7,370 nt of DNA, from positions 1 through 7,370 of the forward strand of contig JAPDJB010000142.1 of assembly GCA_029259285.1 (NCBI GenBank). Reading direction: 5' to 3'. The stretch is from Candidatus Bathyarchaeota archaeon. GTDB taxonomy: Archaea > Thermoproteota > Bathyarchaeia > TCS64 > B23. How positions within the stretch are numbered: the first letter of the stretch is position 1; the number at the start of each line of letters is the position of its first letter. The notes beneath the pieces were generated by a model. It was not told the origin of the DNA. It did no database searches and worked only from the letters and a program-made list of their open reading frames with translations. A program made the translations under genes and the position numbers. Positions 1 through 5,348 of the stretch are shown here, in pieces.

Positions 1-471
1 GTCATCTTGGAGGGGTTCAAATCCGTTGGGTATATACCTCGCATCCTCGTCGTCAGAACCCCTAGCGAGGTGGAGAAACTCTCCAATGGATTGGAGGTCG
101 CCATAGTTTCCCAGAGTCCCCTCGAGGGGTTGGATGTCGAGGTCTCAACGCTTGGCTTTAGTGATGTGGAGAGGCTTGCTTCCATCGTTGAGGAGAGGGC
201 GATCCCCCTCCTGCCTGGATTCGATTGCGGCCGATGCGGCTATGAGAGCTGTAGGGAGCTTGCCCTAGCCACCATGCGTAGGGAGGCGGATCCCCATAGA
301 TGCGTCCACCTAGAGGCTGGGGATGTAGCGCTTCGAGTTGATGGTCGGAGGGTGCCTCTAAACCCCTATGTTAGGAGCATCTTTAAGGGAGTCCTCCGAG
401 CGCTGGTCGCCACCCTGAAGGGCTGTGAGACGGCTAGGCGTATAGAGATACGGGTGGAAGGGGATGGTTGA
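1..471 (+). CDS. MobB-like molybdopterin-guanine dinucleotide biosynthesis protein with C-terminal Fe-S motif (5' partial)
   Basis: This is the 3' part of a gene that begins before the window. The frame is open from base 1, and the first residues (VILEGFKS) match the strand-loop that lies in mid-protein in MobB-family GTPases, so the TTG at 7 is probably not the start and the P-loop half lies upstream. MobB proteins help attach the nucleotide to molybdopterin. Further on is a cysteine motif C-x2-C-x4-C-x16-C (codons 76, 79, 84 and 101 from base 1), in the context LLPGFDCGRCGYESC. It resembles the small 4Fe-4S domain (PF04060 type) found at the C-terminus of some archaeal MobB-like proteins. 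The stop codon overlaps the next gene by 8 nt, so the two are probably co-transcribed, although a cofactor gene and a repair nuclease share no obvious pathway. The family call is good; the exact substrate is not proven. Confidence 0.75.
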   Translation, partial: VILEGFKSVGYIPRILVVRTPSEVEKLSNGLEVAIVSQSPLEGLDVEVSTLGFSDVERLASIVEERAIPLLPGFDCGRCGYESCRELALATMRREADPHRCVHLEAGDVALRVDGRRVPLNPYVRSIFKGVLRALVATLKGCETARRIEIRVEGDG

Positions 472-1228
472 GTCCCTGTGGATCTGCGTCGACAGCAATG
501 AGGCCTCCCAGAGACCTGAGATCATCAACTATCTCAGGCTTTCCGGCTGTGAGGTGGAGGTGAGGAGGCTACCTGTCTGCGACTACGTGGTCTCCGATCG
601 ATGCGGAGTTGAGAGGAAGGATGCACAGGACTTGGCCAATAGCCTGAAGGATGGACGCCTCTTCAATCAGGCGAGGGAGATCGCCGAGGCCTATGAGAGG
701 CCCATACTGATCCTAGAGGGGAGGCTCACAGCCGTTCTGAGGCGCAGCAGGATGAGGCCCTCCTCCCTATACGGCGCCCTAGCCAGCTTAGCCCTCGACT
801 ATGGATTCTCCATAATACCCACAGCGGACTCCTACGCCACGGCGATTCTACTACGGAGGCTGGCCTACAGGGAGCAGATTGAGGAGCGGAGACCACCACA
901 GCTGAGAAGCGTGAGTCGTCGGATGCCCCTACCCGAGCAGCAGCTATTCCTCCTCTCAGGACTCCCAAATATAGGTCGATCCCTCGCGGAGGAGCTCCTA
1001 AAGCATTTTGGCACCCCGATAAGGGTGTTGGAGGAGCTCGCCTCAGCGGAGATCTGGCGATCCAAGACGGGTAAGACTCGGAGATTAGAGGGGCCTCTGA
1101 AGGCGGTGAGAGGCATCGGCCCGAAGATCGTTGAGGAGGCTAAGAGGCTGCTGACCACACCCTACAACGCCGAGGGAGAAGATGAGGCAATTCCAGATCT
1201 AACTAGATATCTCCATGAAGATGAATAG
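464..1228 (+). CDS. XPF/ERCC4-type structure-specific endonuclease, short archaeal form
   Basis: This is a 254-residue XPF-family nuclease, which cuts branched DNA such as 3' flaps and stalled forks on the nuclear side of repair. The N-terminal ERCC4 nuclease domain (about 5-135) shows D10, the CDYVVSD segment around D40, and the catalytic ERK-x3-D motif (E50, R51, K52, D56), followed by DGRLFNQ. Two helix-hairpin-helix motifs follow: GLPNIG at 166-171 and VRGIGPKIV at 215-223. There is no helicase domain, so it is the short type seen in Crenarchaeota and relatives rather than euryarchaeal Hef. A segment of about 15 residues rich in K and R (197-212) separates the two HhH motifs and looks like an insertion. 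The last residues (243-250, I-P-D-L-T-R-Y-L) resemble a degenerate PCNA-binding box. The ATG at 464 overlaps the upstream gene and is preceded by a purine-rich GGTGG-like site. Confidence 0.93.
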   Translation: MVESLWICVDSNEASQRPEIINYLRLSGCEVEVRRLPVCDYVVSDRCGVERKDAQDLANSLKDGRLFNQAREIAEAYERPILILEGRLTAVLRRSRMRPSSLYGALASLALDYGFSIIPTADSYATAILLRRLAYREQIEERRPPQLRSVSRRMPLPEQQLFLLSGLPNIGRSLAEELLKHFGTPIRVLEELASAEIWRSKTGKTRRLEGPLKAVRGIGPKIVEEAKRLLTTPYNAEGEDEAIPDLTRYLHEDE

Positions 1229-1239
1229 CGAAGCCACAT

Positions 1240-1254
1240 CCTCCACGTCGGAGG
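1240..1254 (+). terminator. Candidate hairpin after the XPF gene
   Basis: A perfect 5-bp inverted repeat, CCTCC/GGAGG with loop ACGTC, begins 11 nt after the XPF stop and is followed by CCAAAACTTT. It may end or protect the upstream transcript before the tRNA gene. Archaeal termination relies mainly on U-tracts, and there is only a short T run here, so the role is uncertain. Confidence 0.3.
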
Positions 1255-1260
1255 CCAAAA

Positions 1261-1267
1261 CTTTATC
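1261..1267 (+). promoter_or_regulatory. Weak box A candidate for tRNA-Arg
   Basis: CTTTATC lies centred about 27 nt before the first base of the tRNA, the normal archaeal box A distance. The match to the consensus (YTTAWA) is imperfect, so this is only a positional candidate. Confidence 0.35.
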
Positions 1268-1290
1268 CGCATCCCCCTCCAAATCTCCCT

Positions 1291-1363
1291 GGGCCCGTAG
1301 CCGAGTGGATAAGGCGCCGGCCTCCGGAGCCGGAGAGCAGGGGTTCAAATCCCCTCGGGCCCG
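1291..1363 (+). tRNA. tRNA-Arg, anticodon CCG
   Basis: A complete 73-nt cloverleaf without intron. The acceptor stem GGGCCCG (1291-1297) pairs perfectly with CGGGCCC (1356-1362); the discriminator is G1363 and no CCA is encoded. The D stem is GCC/GGC with A20 after the GG of the loop. The anticodon stem CCGGC/GCCGG encloses the loop CTCCGGA, which places anticodon CCG at 1324-1326, reading CGG arginine codons. The T arm is AGGGG-TTCAAAT-CCCCT and contains C56, the target of aTrm56 encoded further on. All stems are fully paired and almost entirely G-C, which fits a thermophile. It lies between the XPF gene and the KaiC-like gene on the same strand. Confidence 0.97.
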
Positions 1364-1376
1364 CTTAATCCTTAGC

Positions 1377-1382
1377 CTTAAA
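1377..1382 (+). promoter_or_regulatory. Box A for the KaiC-like/HTH operon
   Basis: CTTAAA matches the archaeal TATA consensus exactly. A start point about 25 nt downstream would fall near 1405, giving a leader of roughly 10 nt before the ATG at 1415, with GGGGCGGGAT just ahead of it. It also sits shortly after the tRNA, so the ATPase gene need not depend on tRNA read-through. Confidence 0.55.
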
Positions 1383-1414
1383 TCTCGGCTTTTCGAGGTT
1401 CTCTGGGGCGGGAT

Positions 1415-2263
1415 ATGGAGAAGGCTTTTAAGGAGCTGGGGGAGCTGGAGGGGGAGGCTCCAAAACTCTTTGGGGTTAGCACTGGAACAAAGCTGGACGA
1501 GATGTTCTGGAGGGTCGTGGAGGAGGATGGACGCTTTGTGAAGAAGCCCCTTGGGGGCATACCCTATCTCTCAGTTCTCAACGTCACAGGGGTTCCCGAC
1601 AGCGGTAAGAGCGTTTTCGCAGAGCAGTTCGCCTTGAAGCAGGCTGATGCGGGATATAAGGTGCTCTACATCACCGTCGAGTCTCCGGCCAGCTTCCTCT
1701 ACACCTCGATGAGGGCTAAGGCATCCTACCTCGGAGCCGACTTCGAGAGGGTTGAGCGGAACATCGTCGTCATCGACGCCTCTCAGAGCGATGAGCTCCG
1801 CGAGGATCCCAAAGCCCTGATGGATACGATGGCCTATGCGATCAGGGAGAAGGGGACTAGGAACGTCGTCATCGACAGCATAACCGGCCTCTATGAGCAT
1901 AGGGAGGTTATGGCTAGGCAGATCGTCAGGATGTTCTTCAACTTCCTGAAGAGATGGAGGCAGACTGGTATATTCATCTCCCAGAAGCGCTCAGCTCAGG
2001 CCTCCGACACGGCGGAGGCTGCCGGCGGCCTTGCCGTGGCTCACATCGTCGATGGAAGCATCGTCCTCGATAAGGTGCTCATCGACAACGCCTGGAAATC
2101 AAAGCTCTACGGCCTACCCGTTGGATCAGTGCTGAGAACCATAAGGATCGACGGCTGCCGATTGACGGGGCATGACACCAGAACTTGGGTCTTCGAGATA
2201 ACTGAGGCTGGGACGATAAAGATTATCTCCCCCCTATCCGAATTCATCGAGAGGAGGGGTTGA
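1415..2263 (+). CDS. KaiC/RadA-superfamily ATPase (single domain)
   Basis: This 282-residue protein is a single RecA-fold ATPase of the KaiC/GvpD/RAD55 group (COG0467 type). Visible parts are a Walker A motif GVPDSGKS at 59-66, a strand YITVES at 85-90 whose E89 fits the catalytic glutamate position of KaiC-like proteins, and a Walker B strand NVVIDS at 150-155. About 50 residues precede the core and may form a lid or partner-binding segment. The C-terminal half keeps the GGLAVAHIVDGSIVLD type of segment seen in this family. Archaeal members are widespread and are linked to signalling or regulation, but the exact task of this one is unknown; there is no sign of KaiA or KaiB, so a circadian role should not be assumed. 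The downstream HTH gene begins 2 nt after the stop, suggesting that the two products act together. Confidence 0.85.
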   Translation: MEKAFKELGELEGEAPKLFGVSTGTKLDEMFWRVVEEDGRFVKKPLGGIPYLSVLNVTGVPDSGKSVFAEQFALKQADAGYKVLYITVESPASFLYTSMRAKASYLGADFERVERNIVVIDASQSDELREDPKALMDTMAYAIREKGTRNVVIDSITGLYEHREVMARQIVRMFFNFLKRWRQTGIFISQKRSAQASDTAEAAGGLAVAHIVDGSIVLDKVLIDNAWKSKLYGLPVGSVLRTIRIDGCRLTGHDTRTWVFEITEAGTIKIISPLSEFIERRG

Positions 2264-2265
2264 AA

Positions 2266-2856
2266 ATGGAGGTCATTAAGGGGCCGGTGGCGAAGAGGGA
2301 TATTGATCAGATGGCTGAGAATCTCTTCCATGAATGCCTCAGAATCCTCGGAGGCCTTAGACGGCTGGCTGAGTATGGGCGGCTGACTTGGCTGCCGTCG
2401 CTCGCTGAGGCTGCCTACGTCATCCTGTTGAAGGAGGAGATGCTTAAGACGAGTAGGGAGATCGCTGAGGCCCTCGGCGTAACGGAGCAGACGGTGAAGA
2501 ACATACTGCGATCAGATGTCGAGGCTGTTAGACGCTACCTGGAGGGGGAGATAGAGAAGGTGGATGAACACATAGCCGGCGGCATAGCTAAGATGGCCTA
2601 TGAGAAGATGAAGAGGGAGAGAGGCGTCTTCATCAAGGAGGGTGAACTGGAAGCCCTCGGCGTCGGATGGGCCTTAAACGTCATCAAGAGGATGAGAGAC
2701 GCTGAATTCCCCATTAACCCAGAGGATCTGAGGGAGAGGCTTAGAGGCGTCGAGATCGACGGCAAAGCGGCGGAGGAGCTGGTGGAGAGACTTGAGAAAA
2801 CCGTCGAGTCGATGGAGGAACTTCTAAGTGAGTTGAGAAGATTAGCGGAAGGCTGA
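2266..2856 (+). CDS. Helix-turn-helix protein partnered with the KaiC-like ATPase (function unknown)
   Basis: This is a helical protein of 196 residues. Residues 61-83 (KTSREIAEALGVTEQTVKNIL) form a clear helix-turn-helix with the usual A-x3-G turn, so DNA binding is likely. The rest, including a conserved-looking GVGWALNVIKRM segment near 140-150 and a charged heptad-like tail (about 165-195), looks suited to oligomerisation or protein contacts. I chose the ATG at 2266 over the TTG at 2260 because GAGGAGGGG (2251-2259) lies 6 nt before that ATG; the TTG would abut it. The gene follows the ATPase stop by 2 nt, so translation is probably coupled. I infer a regulator whose DNA or partner binding is controlled by the ATPase. 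I do not recognise a named family with confidence. Confidence 0.8.
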   Translation: MEVIKGPVAKRDIDQMAENLFHECLRILGGLRRLAEYGRLTWLPSLAEAAYVILLKEEMLKTSREIAEALGVTEQTVKNILRSDVEAVRRYLEGEIEKVDEHIAGGIAKMAYEKMKRERGVFIKEGELEALGVGWALNVIKRMRDAEFPINPEDLRERLRGVEIDGKAAEELVERLEKTVESMEELLSELRRLAEG

Positions 2857-2875
2857 GCATAGCGCCGCATCAGGC

Positions 2876-2887
2876 GATAAAATTATC
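2876..2887 (+). promoter_or_regulatory. AT-rich box A candidate, dyad-symmetric, before the zinc-ribbon gene
   Basis: GATAA-AA-TTATC is the only AT-rich block in the 68-nt gap between the HTH gene and the zinc-ribbon gene. Its centre is about 43 nt before the GTG at 2925, so transcription would start near 2907 with a leader of about 18 nt. The symmetry could reflect an operator as well as a TATA element. The rest of the gap holds a 4-bp hairpin (2863-2876) and a T6 run (2908-2913). Confidence 0.4.
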
Positions 2888-2924
2888 TCATCATCCTCGC
2901 TGAATCATTTTTTAGGTGAATGGA

Positions 2925-3515
2925 GTGAAGTATTGTCCAAACTGTGGAACCCCCGTCGAGCCCACGGATAGGTTCTGCCCAAACTGTGGATACAACCTCG
3001 CCGAGAGGCGTATGCCGACGCCTCCACCGGCCCAACCCCAATATCAGCCCCCACCTGCATACACTCCCCCAACGGCGGCTCAGCCCCCAACCTATGAGAG
3101 AATCCTCGGAGGAGTCTCAAGCGCGAATATGAAGAAGGGATTCCTCAGAGGCTACGGAGTCTACGTCACCGATAGGAGAATCATAGGGGTGAAGGCGAGG
3201 AAGAAGGGTCTTCTAAGCGGCTTAGGATTCGCCTTCGGCGGGATTATAGGCAGCCTCATAGCCACGAAGATGACGCTTGAGGAGATGAAGAAGACCCTCT
3301 CGGAGATAGAGAAGGGGAAGGACTTCGAGGTCTATAGGGATGATGTAACCTACATAGAGCTTAAGAAGCCTGGGAGAATAAGGGGTGGACACCTGAAGAT
3401 CATGAGACGCTTCGGAGACGAGATCAAGATCGATATAAGCGGAAAGAAGGAGTATGAAACCCTGTTAGAGGCCCTACAGCAGTTCAAGCCCGAGGCCTTG
3501 AGGGTAATCACATAA
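2925..3515 (+). CDS. Zinc-ribbon protein with proline-rich linker and PH-like domain
   Basis: This protein of 196 residues has three parts. Residues 4-21 form a zinc ribbon with two CPNCG knuckles (C4, C7, C18, C21). A linker of about 30 residues, rich in P, Q, A and Y, follows. From about 62 to the end is a PH-like beta domain with the GVYVTDRRIIGVK signature, interrupted by a glycine-rich hydrophobic stretch (about 97-110, LSGLGFAFGGIIG) that might touch the membrane. Such architectures are common in archaea and bacteria but have no assigned function; a role as an adaptor at membranes or complexes is inference only. The GTG at 2925 is preferred because AGGTGA (2914-2919) sits 5 nt ahead; a GTG at 2916 would add three residues. 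The ATG at 2920 is out of frame. The gene ends 71 nt from the convergent tRNA-Val. Confidence 0.78.
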   Translation: MKYCPNCGTPVEPTDRFCPNCGYNLAERRMPTPPPAQPQYQPPPAYTPPTAAQPPTYERILGGVSSANMKKGFLRGYGVYVTDRRIIGVKARKKGLLSGLGFAFGGIIGSLIATKMTLEEMKKTLSEIEKGKDFEVYRDDVTYIELKKPGRIRGGHLKIMRRFGDEIKIDISGKKEYETLLEALQQFKPEALRVIT

Positions 3516-3519
3516 CGCC

Positions 3520-3542
3520 TTATAAGTAGCTGCCACTTATAA
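3520..3542. repeat. 8-bp perfect inverted repeat between convergent genes
   Basis: TTATAAGT (3520-3527) and ACTTATAA (3535-3542) form a perfect dyad around a 7-nt spacer, starting 4 nt after the stop of the zinc-ribbon gene. It could fold in RNA on either strand and end transcripts from both sides, since tRNA-Val arrives from the other direction. Each arm also contains a box A-like CTTATAA, so a promoter or operator is an alternative. The remaining bases to 3586 show nothing I can name. Confidence 0.5.
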
Positions 3543-3586
3543 CGGATCCCCGCCTCCGCCATCCTTAGCTGAGAGGCTCTAGGGAG

Positions 3587-3661
3587 TGGGCCGGGCCGGA
3601 TTTGAACCGGCGACCTCTGCCTCGTAAGGGCAGCGTCCCAGCCAGGCTAGACGACCGGCCC
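3587..3661 (-). tRNA. tRNA-Val, anticodon TAC
   Basis: A complete 75-nt cloverleaf on the minus strand without intron. The acceptor stem GGGCCGG pairs with CCGGCCC; the discriminator is A (base 3587) and no CCA is encoded. The D stem is GTC/GAC plus a T-G pair. The anticodon stem CTGCC/GGCAG encloses CTTACGA, giving anticodon TAC (3624-3626, read on the minus strand) for valine GUA and, with wobble, other GUN codons. The T arm is GCCGG-TTCAAAT-CCGGC and carries C56. It lies 18 nt after the HD-domain gene on the same strand. Confidence 0.97.
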
Positions 3662-3679
3662 TCTTTAGGCTTAATGCTT

Positions 3680-4216
3680 CTACTCCTTTATAGTTTCCCC
3701 GAGGAGTTTCATCATCTCCCTGTGGAGTCTTCTCATCCGCTCTATTGCGGGGTGATCCTCCCCTAATTCCTCTATAAACCTATTTAGGGTCTCCTCGAAA
3801 TCAACCTCCCTCTCGCCCTCGATGAGCTTATCCGCGTAGGCGACCACCTTCTCCTCCAGGGTTCTGGGAATATAGTCTCCATCCGGCAGTCCCAGTCTCT
3901 TAGCCTCCTGGGGGGTTATGCCGGCTCCGACGTGGCGCTCTATGATCCTGGCTATCGGCTCCGGTAAGCCTCTCTCCCGCGCCATCTGGCCCCCTATGGC
4001 TCCATGCTCGACTCCATGGGTCTTCGCCCTACCTAAGTCGTGGAGGAGGCCGCCGATCTCTATGAGATTTAGGTCTAGGTTGTATCCTCTCATCCTCAGC
4101 TTCTCAGCGATCCTCAAAGCCATCCTGGTGACACTTTTACAATGCCTTATGACCCCCTCGCTGCATCCCGCCTCCCTCATCAGCTTTATGGCCTCATCCC
4201 TGCTTGGAAGCCTCAT
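3680..4216 (-). CDS. HD-domain metal-dependent phosphohydrolase (TIGR00295-like)
   Basis: This 178-residue cytosolic protein is an HD-superfamily phosphohydrolase. The metal-binding set is complete: H25 (RHCKSV), H59-D60 in GLLHDLGR, and D129 in VVAYADKL. H71 (VEHGAIGG) and H95 (ERHVGAGI) are extra histidines typical of the small archaeal HD family TIGR00295, which this matches in length and motif order. Family members have no settled substrate; nucleotide or phosphoester hydrolysis is expected. The ATG shares ATGA with the TFE stop (4-nt overlap), and GGAGGAGGAG on the minus strand (4222-4231), within the end of TFE, is a strong ribosome binding site 5 nt before the start. The arrangement indicates co-expression with TFE. 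The tRNA-Val promoter lies inside its last codons. Confidence 0.9.
   Translation of the reverse strand: MRLPSRDEAIKLMREAGCSEGVIRHCKSVTRMALRIAEKLRMRGYNLDLNLIEIGGLLHDLGRAKTHGVEHGAIGGQMARERGLPEPIARIIERHVGAGITPQEAKRLGLPDGDYIPRTLEEKVVAYADKLIEGEREVDFEETLNRFIEELGEDHPAIERMRRLHREMMKLLGETIKE
3687..3692 (-). promoter_or_regulatory. Box A for tRNA-Val inside the end of the HD gene
   Basis: On the minus strand TATAAA lies about 28 nt before the first tRNA base, an ideal archaeal box A position. It falls within the last codons of the HD-domain gene (encoding Thr-Ile-Lys), so the tRNA promoter is embedded in coding sequence. Confidence 0.65.
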
Positions 4217-4722
4217 CCCAGCTCCTCCTCCAGCTCCCTTATTTTGCGTCGGAGAAACTCCTTGTGAGGCGTGTTATCGAAGGGCCTTAGGGGTTCACCG
4301 CATCTCGGACAGCGGAATACGGCCTCCACAGCCTCCTCGAAGGTAAGCCTTGGACAATTCTCTCCGCCGCAGTGGTAGAAGTCGTGGCGCTCCTCGTATT
4401 CAAGGCGCTCCCTCAGCTTCTTCAATATCTTCTTCTTCATCCCCTGTATGAAGGCGTCTATGAGGTCGGGTTGAAGCCTCCACTGGAAGATAAACCAGCC
4501 AGTATCGGGATCTCTAAACCTCTTCGATGCGACGATTCGATGATTATAGAACTTGTATAGAAGCCTCCTAACGGTGTTGATCTGTATGCCCGTCCGCTCG
4601 GAGATCTCCTCGACGGTTAGATCCTCCCGCTCCCTCAGAGCCTTTATGATCTCGACGCCCTCCTGGCCGCCTATGATACGTGCCACCTCTAGGAGTCTCC
4701 CCTCATCGACGCCTCCTAACAT
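4213..4722 (-). CDS. tfe: Transcription factor E (TFIIE-alpha homologue)
   Basis: Archaeal TFE binds the RNA polymerase clamp and the non-template strand and helps open the promoter. This 169-residue protein has the normal length and order: a winged-helix domain (about 8-90, with LTVEEISERTGIQINTVRRLL at its centre and TGWFIFQW at 74-81), a charged linker helix (about 93-113), a zinc ribbon, and a charged C-terminal helix. The zinc ligands appear to be C118, C123, C138 and C141. The first knuckle is therefore C-x4-C (HCGGENC) rather than the usual C-x2-C, while the second, CPRCG, is standard. The ATG at 4722 follows AGAGG closely, and a box A about 30 nt upstream predicts a leader under 10 nt. 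It lies 36 nt after aTrm56 and overlaps the HD gene by 4 nt. Confidence 0.94.
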   Translation of the reverse strand: MLGGVDEGRLLEVARIIGGQEGVEIIKALREREDLTVEEISERTGIQINTVRRLLYKFYNHRIVASKRFRDPDTGWFIFQWRLQPDLIDAFIQGMKKKILKKLRERLEYEERHDFYHCGGENCPRLTFEEAVEAVFRCPRCGEPLRPFDNTPHKEFLRRKIRELEEELG

Positions 4723-4752
4723 CGACCTCTTTAATATTTAGCTCCATCGCCC

Positions 4753-4758
4753 TTTAAG
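4753..4758 (-). promoter_or_regulatory. Box A for TFE-HD
   Basis: Minus-strand CTTAAA directly follows the aTrm56 stop codon. A start about 26 nt on would fall near 4729, giving a leader of about 7 nt before the TFE ATG. A second AT-rich block (4731-4741) is too close to the start to serve as the TATA element. Confidence 0.5.
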
Positions 4759-5289
4759 TTAAGCGAGGCGTTCAACCCTCTTCCCCCGCTCCTGGGGTAT
4801 AATCCTCAGCTTTGCACCCTCAAACTCCAGTTCTAATTCACGCCCCTCGTAGAGTATGTGGAGGAAGACGGCTAAGGCGCTCACCTCGGAGTGGGGTTGG
4901 GAGGTTACAGCGACATTCCAATCAGCCTCGCCGTAGAGCTCCCCTGGAACCCTGGCTCCGCCGACGACTATGAGCTTCGGCGAGGGATCGGCCCTGATCT
5001 CGTCGATGACCCTCTGAACCGGCAGTCCATACATGGTTAGGTGGATCACTCTCCCTCCCCGCCCCCTCCAATCCCTCAAGGCCTTACGCCAACTCTCAAC
5101 GTATCGAACCTCAAAGGAGCCTCCCCAATTCTCAACAACCCCATGGACAGAGCGCTCCATCGACTCATCCCTCACGCCGGTGTATAGGGCGCCATGGGCG
5201 CCGAAGGCCCTCGCCGCCAGCATCACGTGGGTTGTTATCCTCTGATCCCTATGGGGCCTATGGCCCAGCCTTAGCACCCATATCTCCAT
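4759..5289 (-). CDS. tRNA (cytidine-56-2'-O)-methyltransferase, aTrm56
   Basis: This enzyme uses S-adenosylmethionine to methylate the 2'-OH of C56 in the T loop of tRNA, stabilising the elbow where the D and T loops meet. The 176 residues carry both family hallmarks. The N-terminal motif LRLGHRPHRDQRITTHV (6-22) continues into ARAFGA. The C-terminal SPOUT trefoil-knot, which binds the cofactor, shows VVGGARVPGELYG (108-120) and ADWNVAVTSQPHSEVSALAV (122-141). The protein is at the full family length and has no fused partner. The ATG at 5289 has the purine-rich GAGGGGCGG about 8 nt upstream. It is divergent from the PH-like membrane protein gene and shares a TATA block with it. Both tRNAs in this window have the C56 target. 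Confidence 0.95.
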   Translation of the reverse strand: MEIWVLRLGHRPHRDQRITTHVMLAARAFGAHGALYTGVRDESMERSVHGVVENWGGSFEVRYVESWRKALRDWRGRGGRVIHLTMYGLPVQRVIDEIRADPSPKLIVVGGARVPGELYGEADWNVAVTSQPHSEVSALAVFLHILYEGRELELEFEGAKLRIIPQERGKRVERLA

Positions 5290-5324
5290 ACGGCTGCCGC
5301 CCCTCGCTTGAGGTATATGCCCTA

Positions 5325-5330
5325 TTTAAA
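5325..5330. promoter_or_regulatory. Shared palindromic box A (TTTAAA) between divergent genes
   Basis: TTTAAA reads the same on both strands and is the centre of the 59-nt gap between aTrm56 and the PH-like membrane protein. On the minus strand it predicts a start near 5301 and a leader of about 12 nt; on the plus strand a start near 5352, making the downstream gene leaderless at the paired ATGs 5349/5352. One TATA block may therefore serve both directions. Confidence 0.5.
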
Positions 5331-5348
5331 GGTCTAATAAATGGCTAT

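Noticed and set aside
7..9. TTG at 7 as the start of the first gene
   Set aside because: The frame is open to base 1 and the sequence at the edge matches the interior of MobB-like proteins, so the gene most likely begins upstream.
1215..1541. Plus-strand open frame spanning the tRNA-Arg
   Set aside because: It reads through the tRNA gene and into the ATPase gene in another frame and has no recognisable domain.
1415..2263. Circadian clock KaiC
   Set aside because: It is a single-domain archaeal KaiC-like ATPase with no KaiA or KaiB nearby; the clock function does not follow from the fold.
2863..2913. Hairpin CGCC/GGCG plus T6 as a terminator for the HTH gene
   Set aside because: The stem is only 4 bp and the T run lies 31 nt away, just before the next start codon and after its likely promoter. 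A U-tract terminator cannot be ruled out, but support is thin.
3918..4346. Plus-strand open frame of 142 codons
   Set aside because: It is the complement of the HD and TFE genes, both firmly identified by motifs on the minus strand.
5232..5348. N-terminal extension of the PH-like membrane protein
   Set aside because: It would run antisense through the aTrm56 start and the shared promoter; paired ATGs at 5349/5352 fit the box A better.
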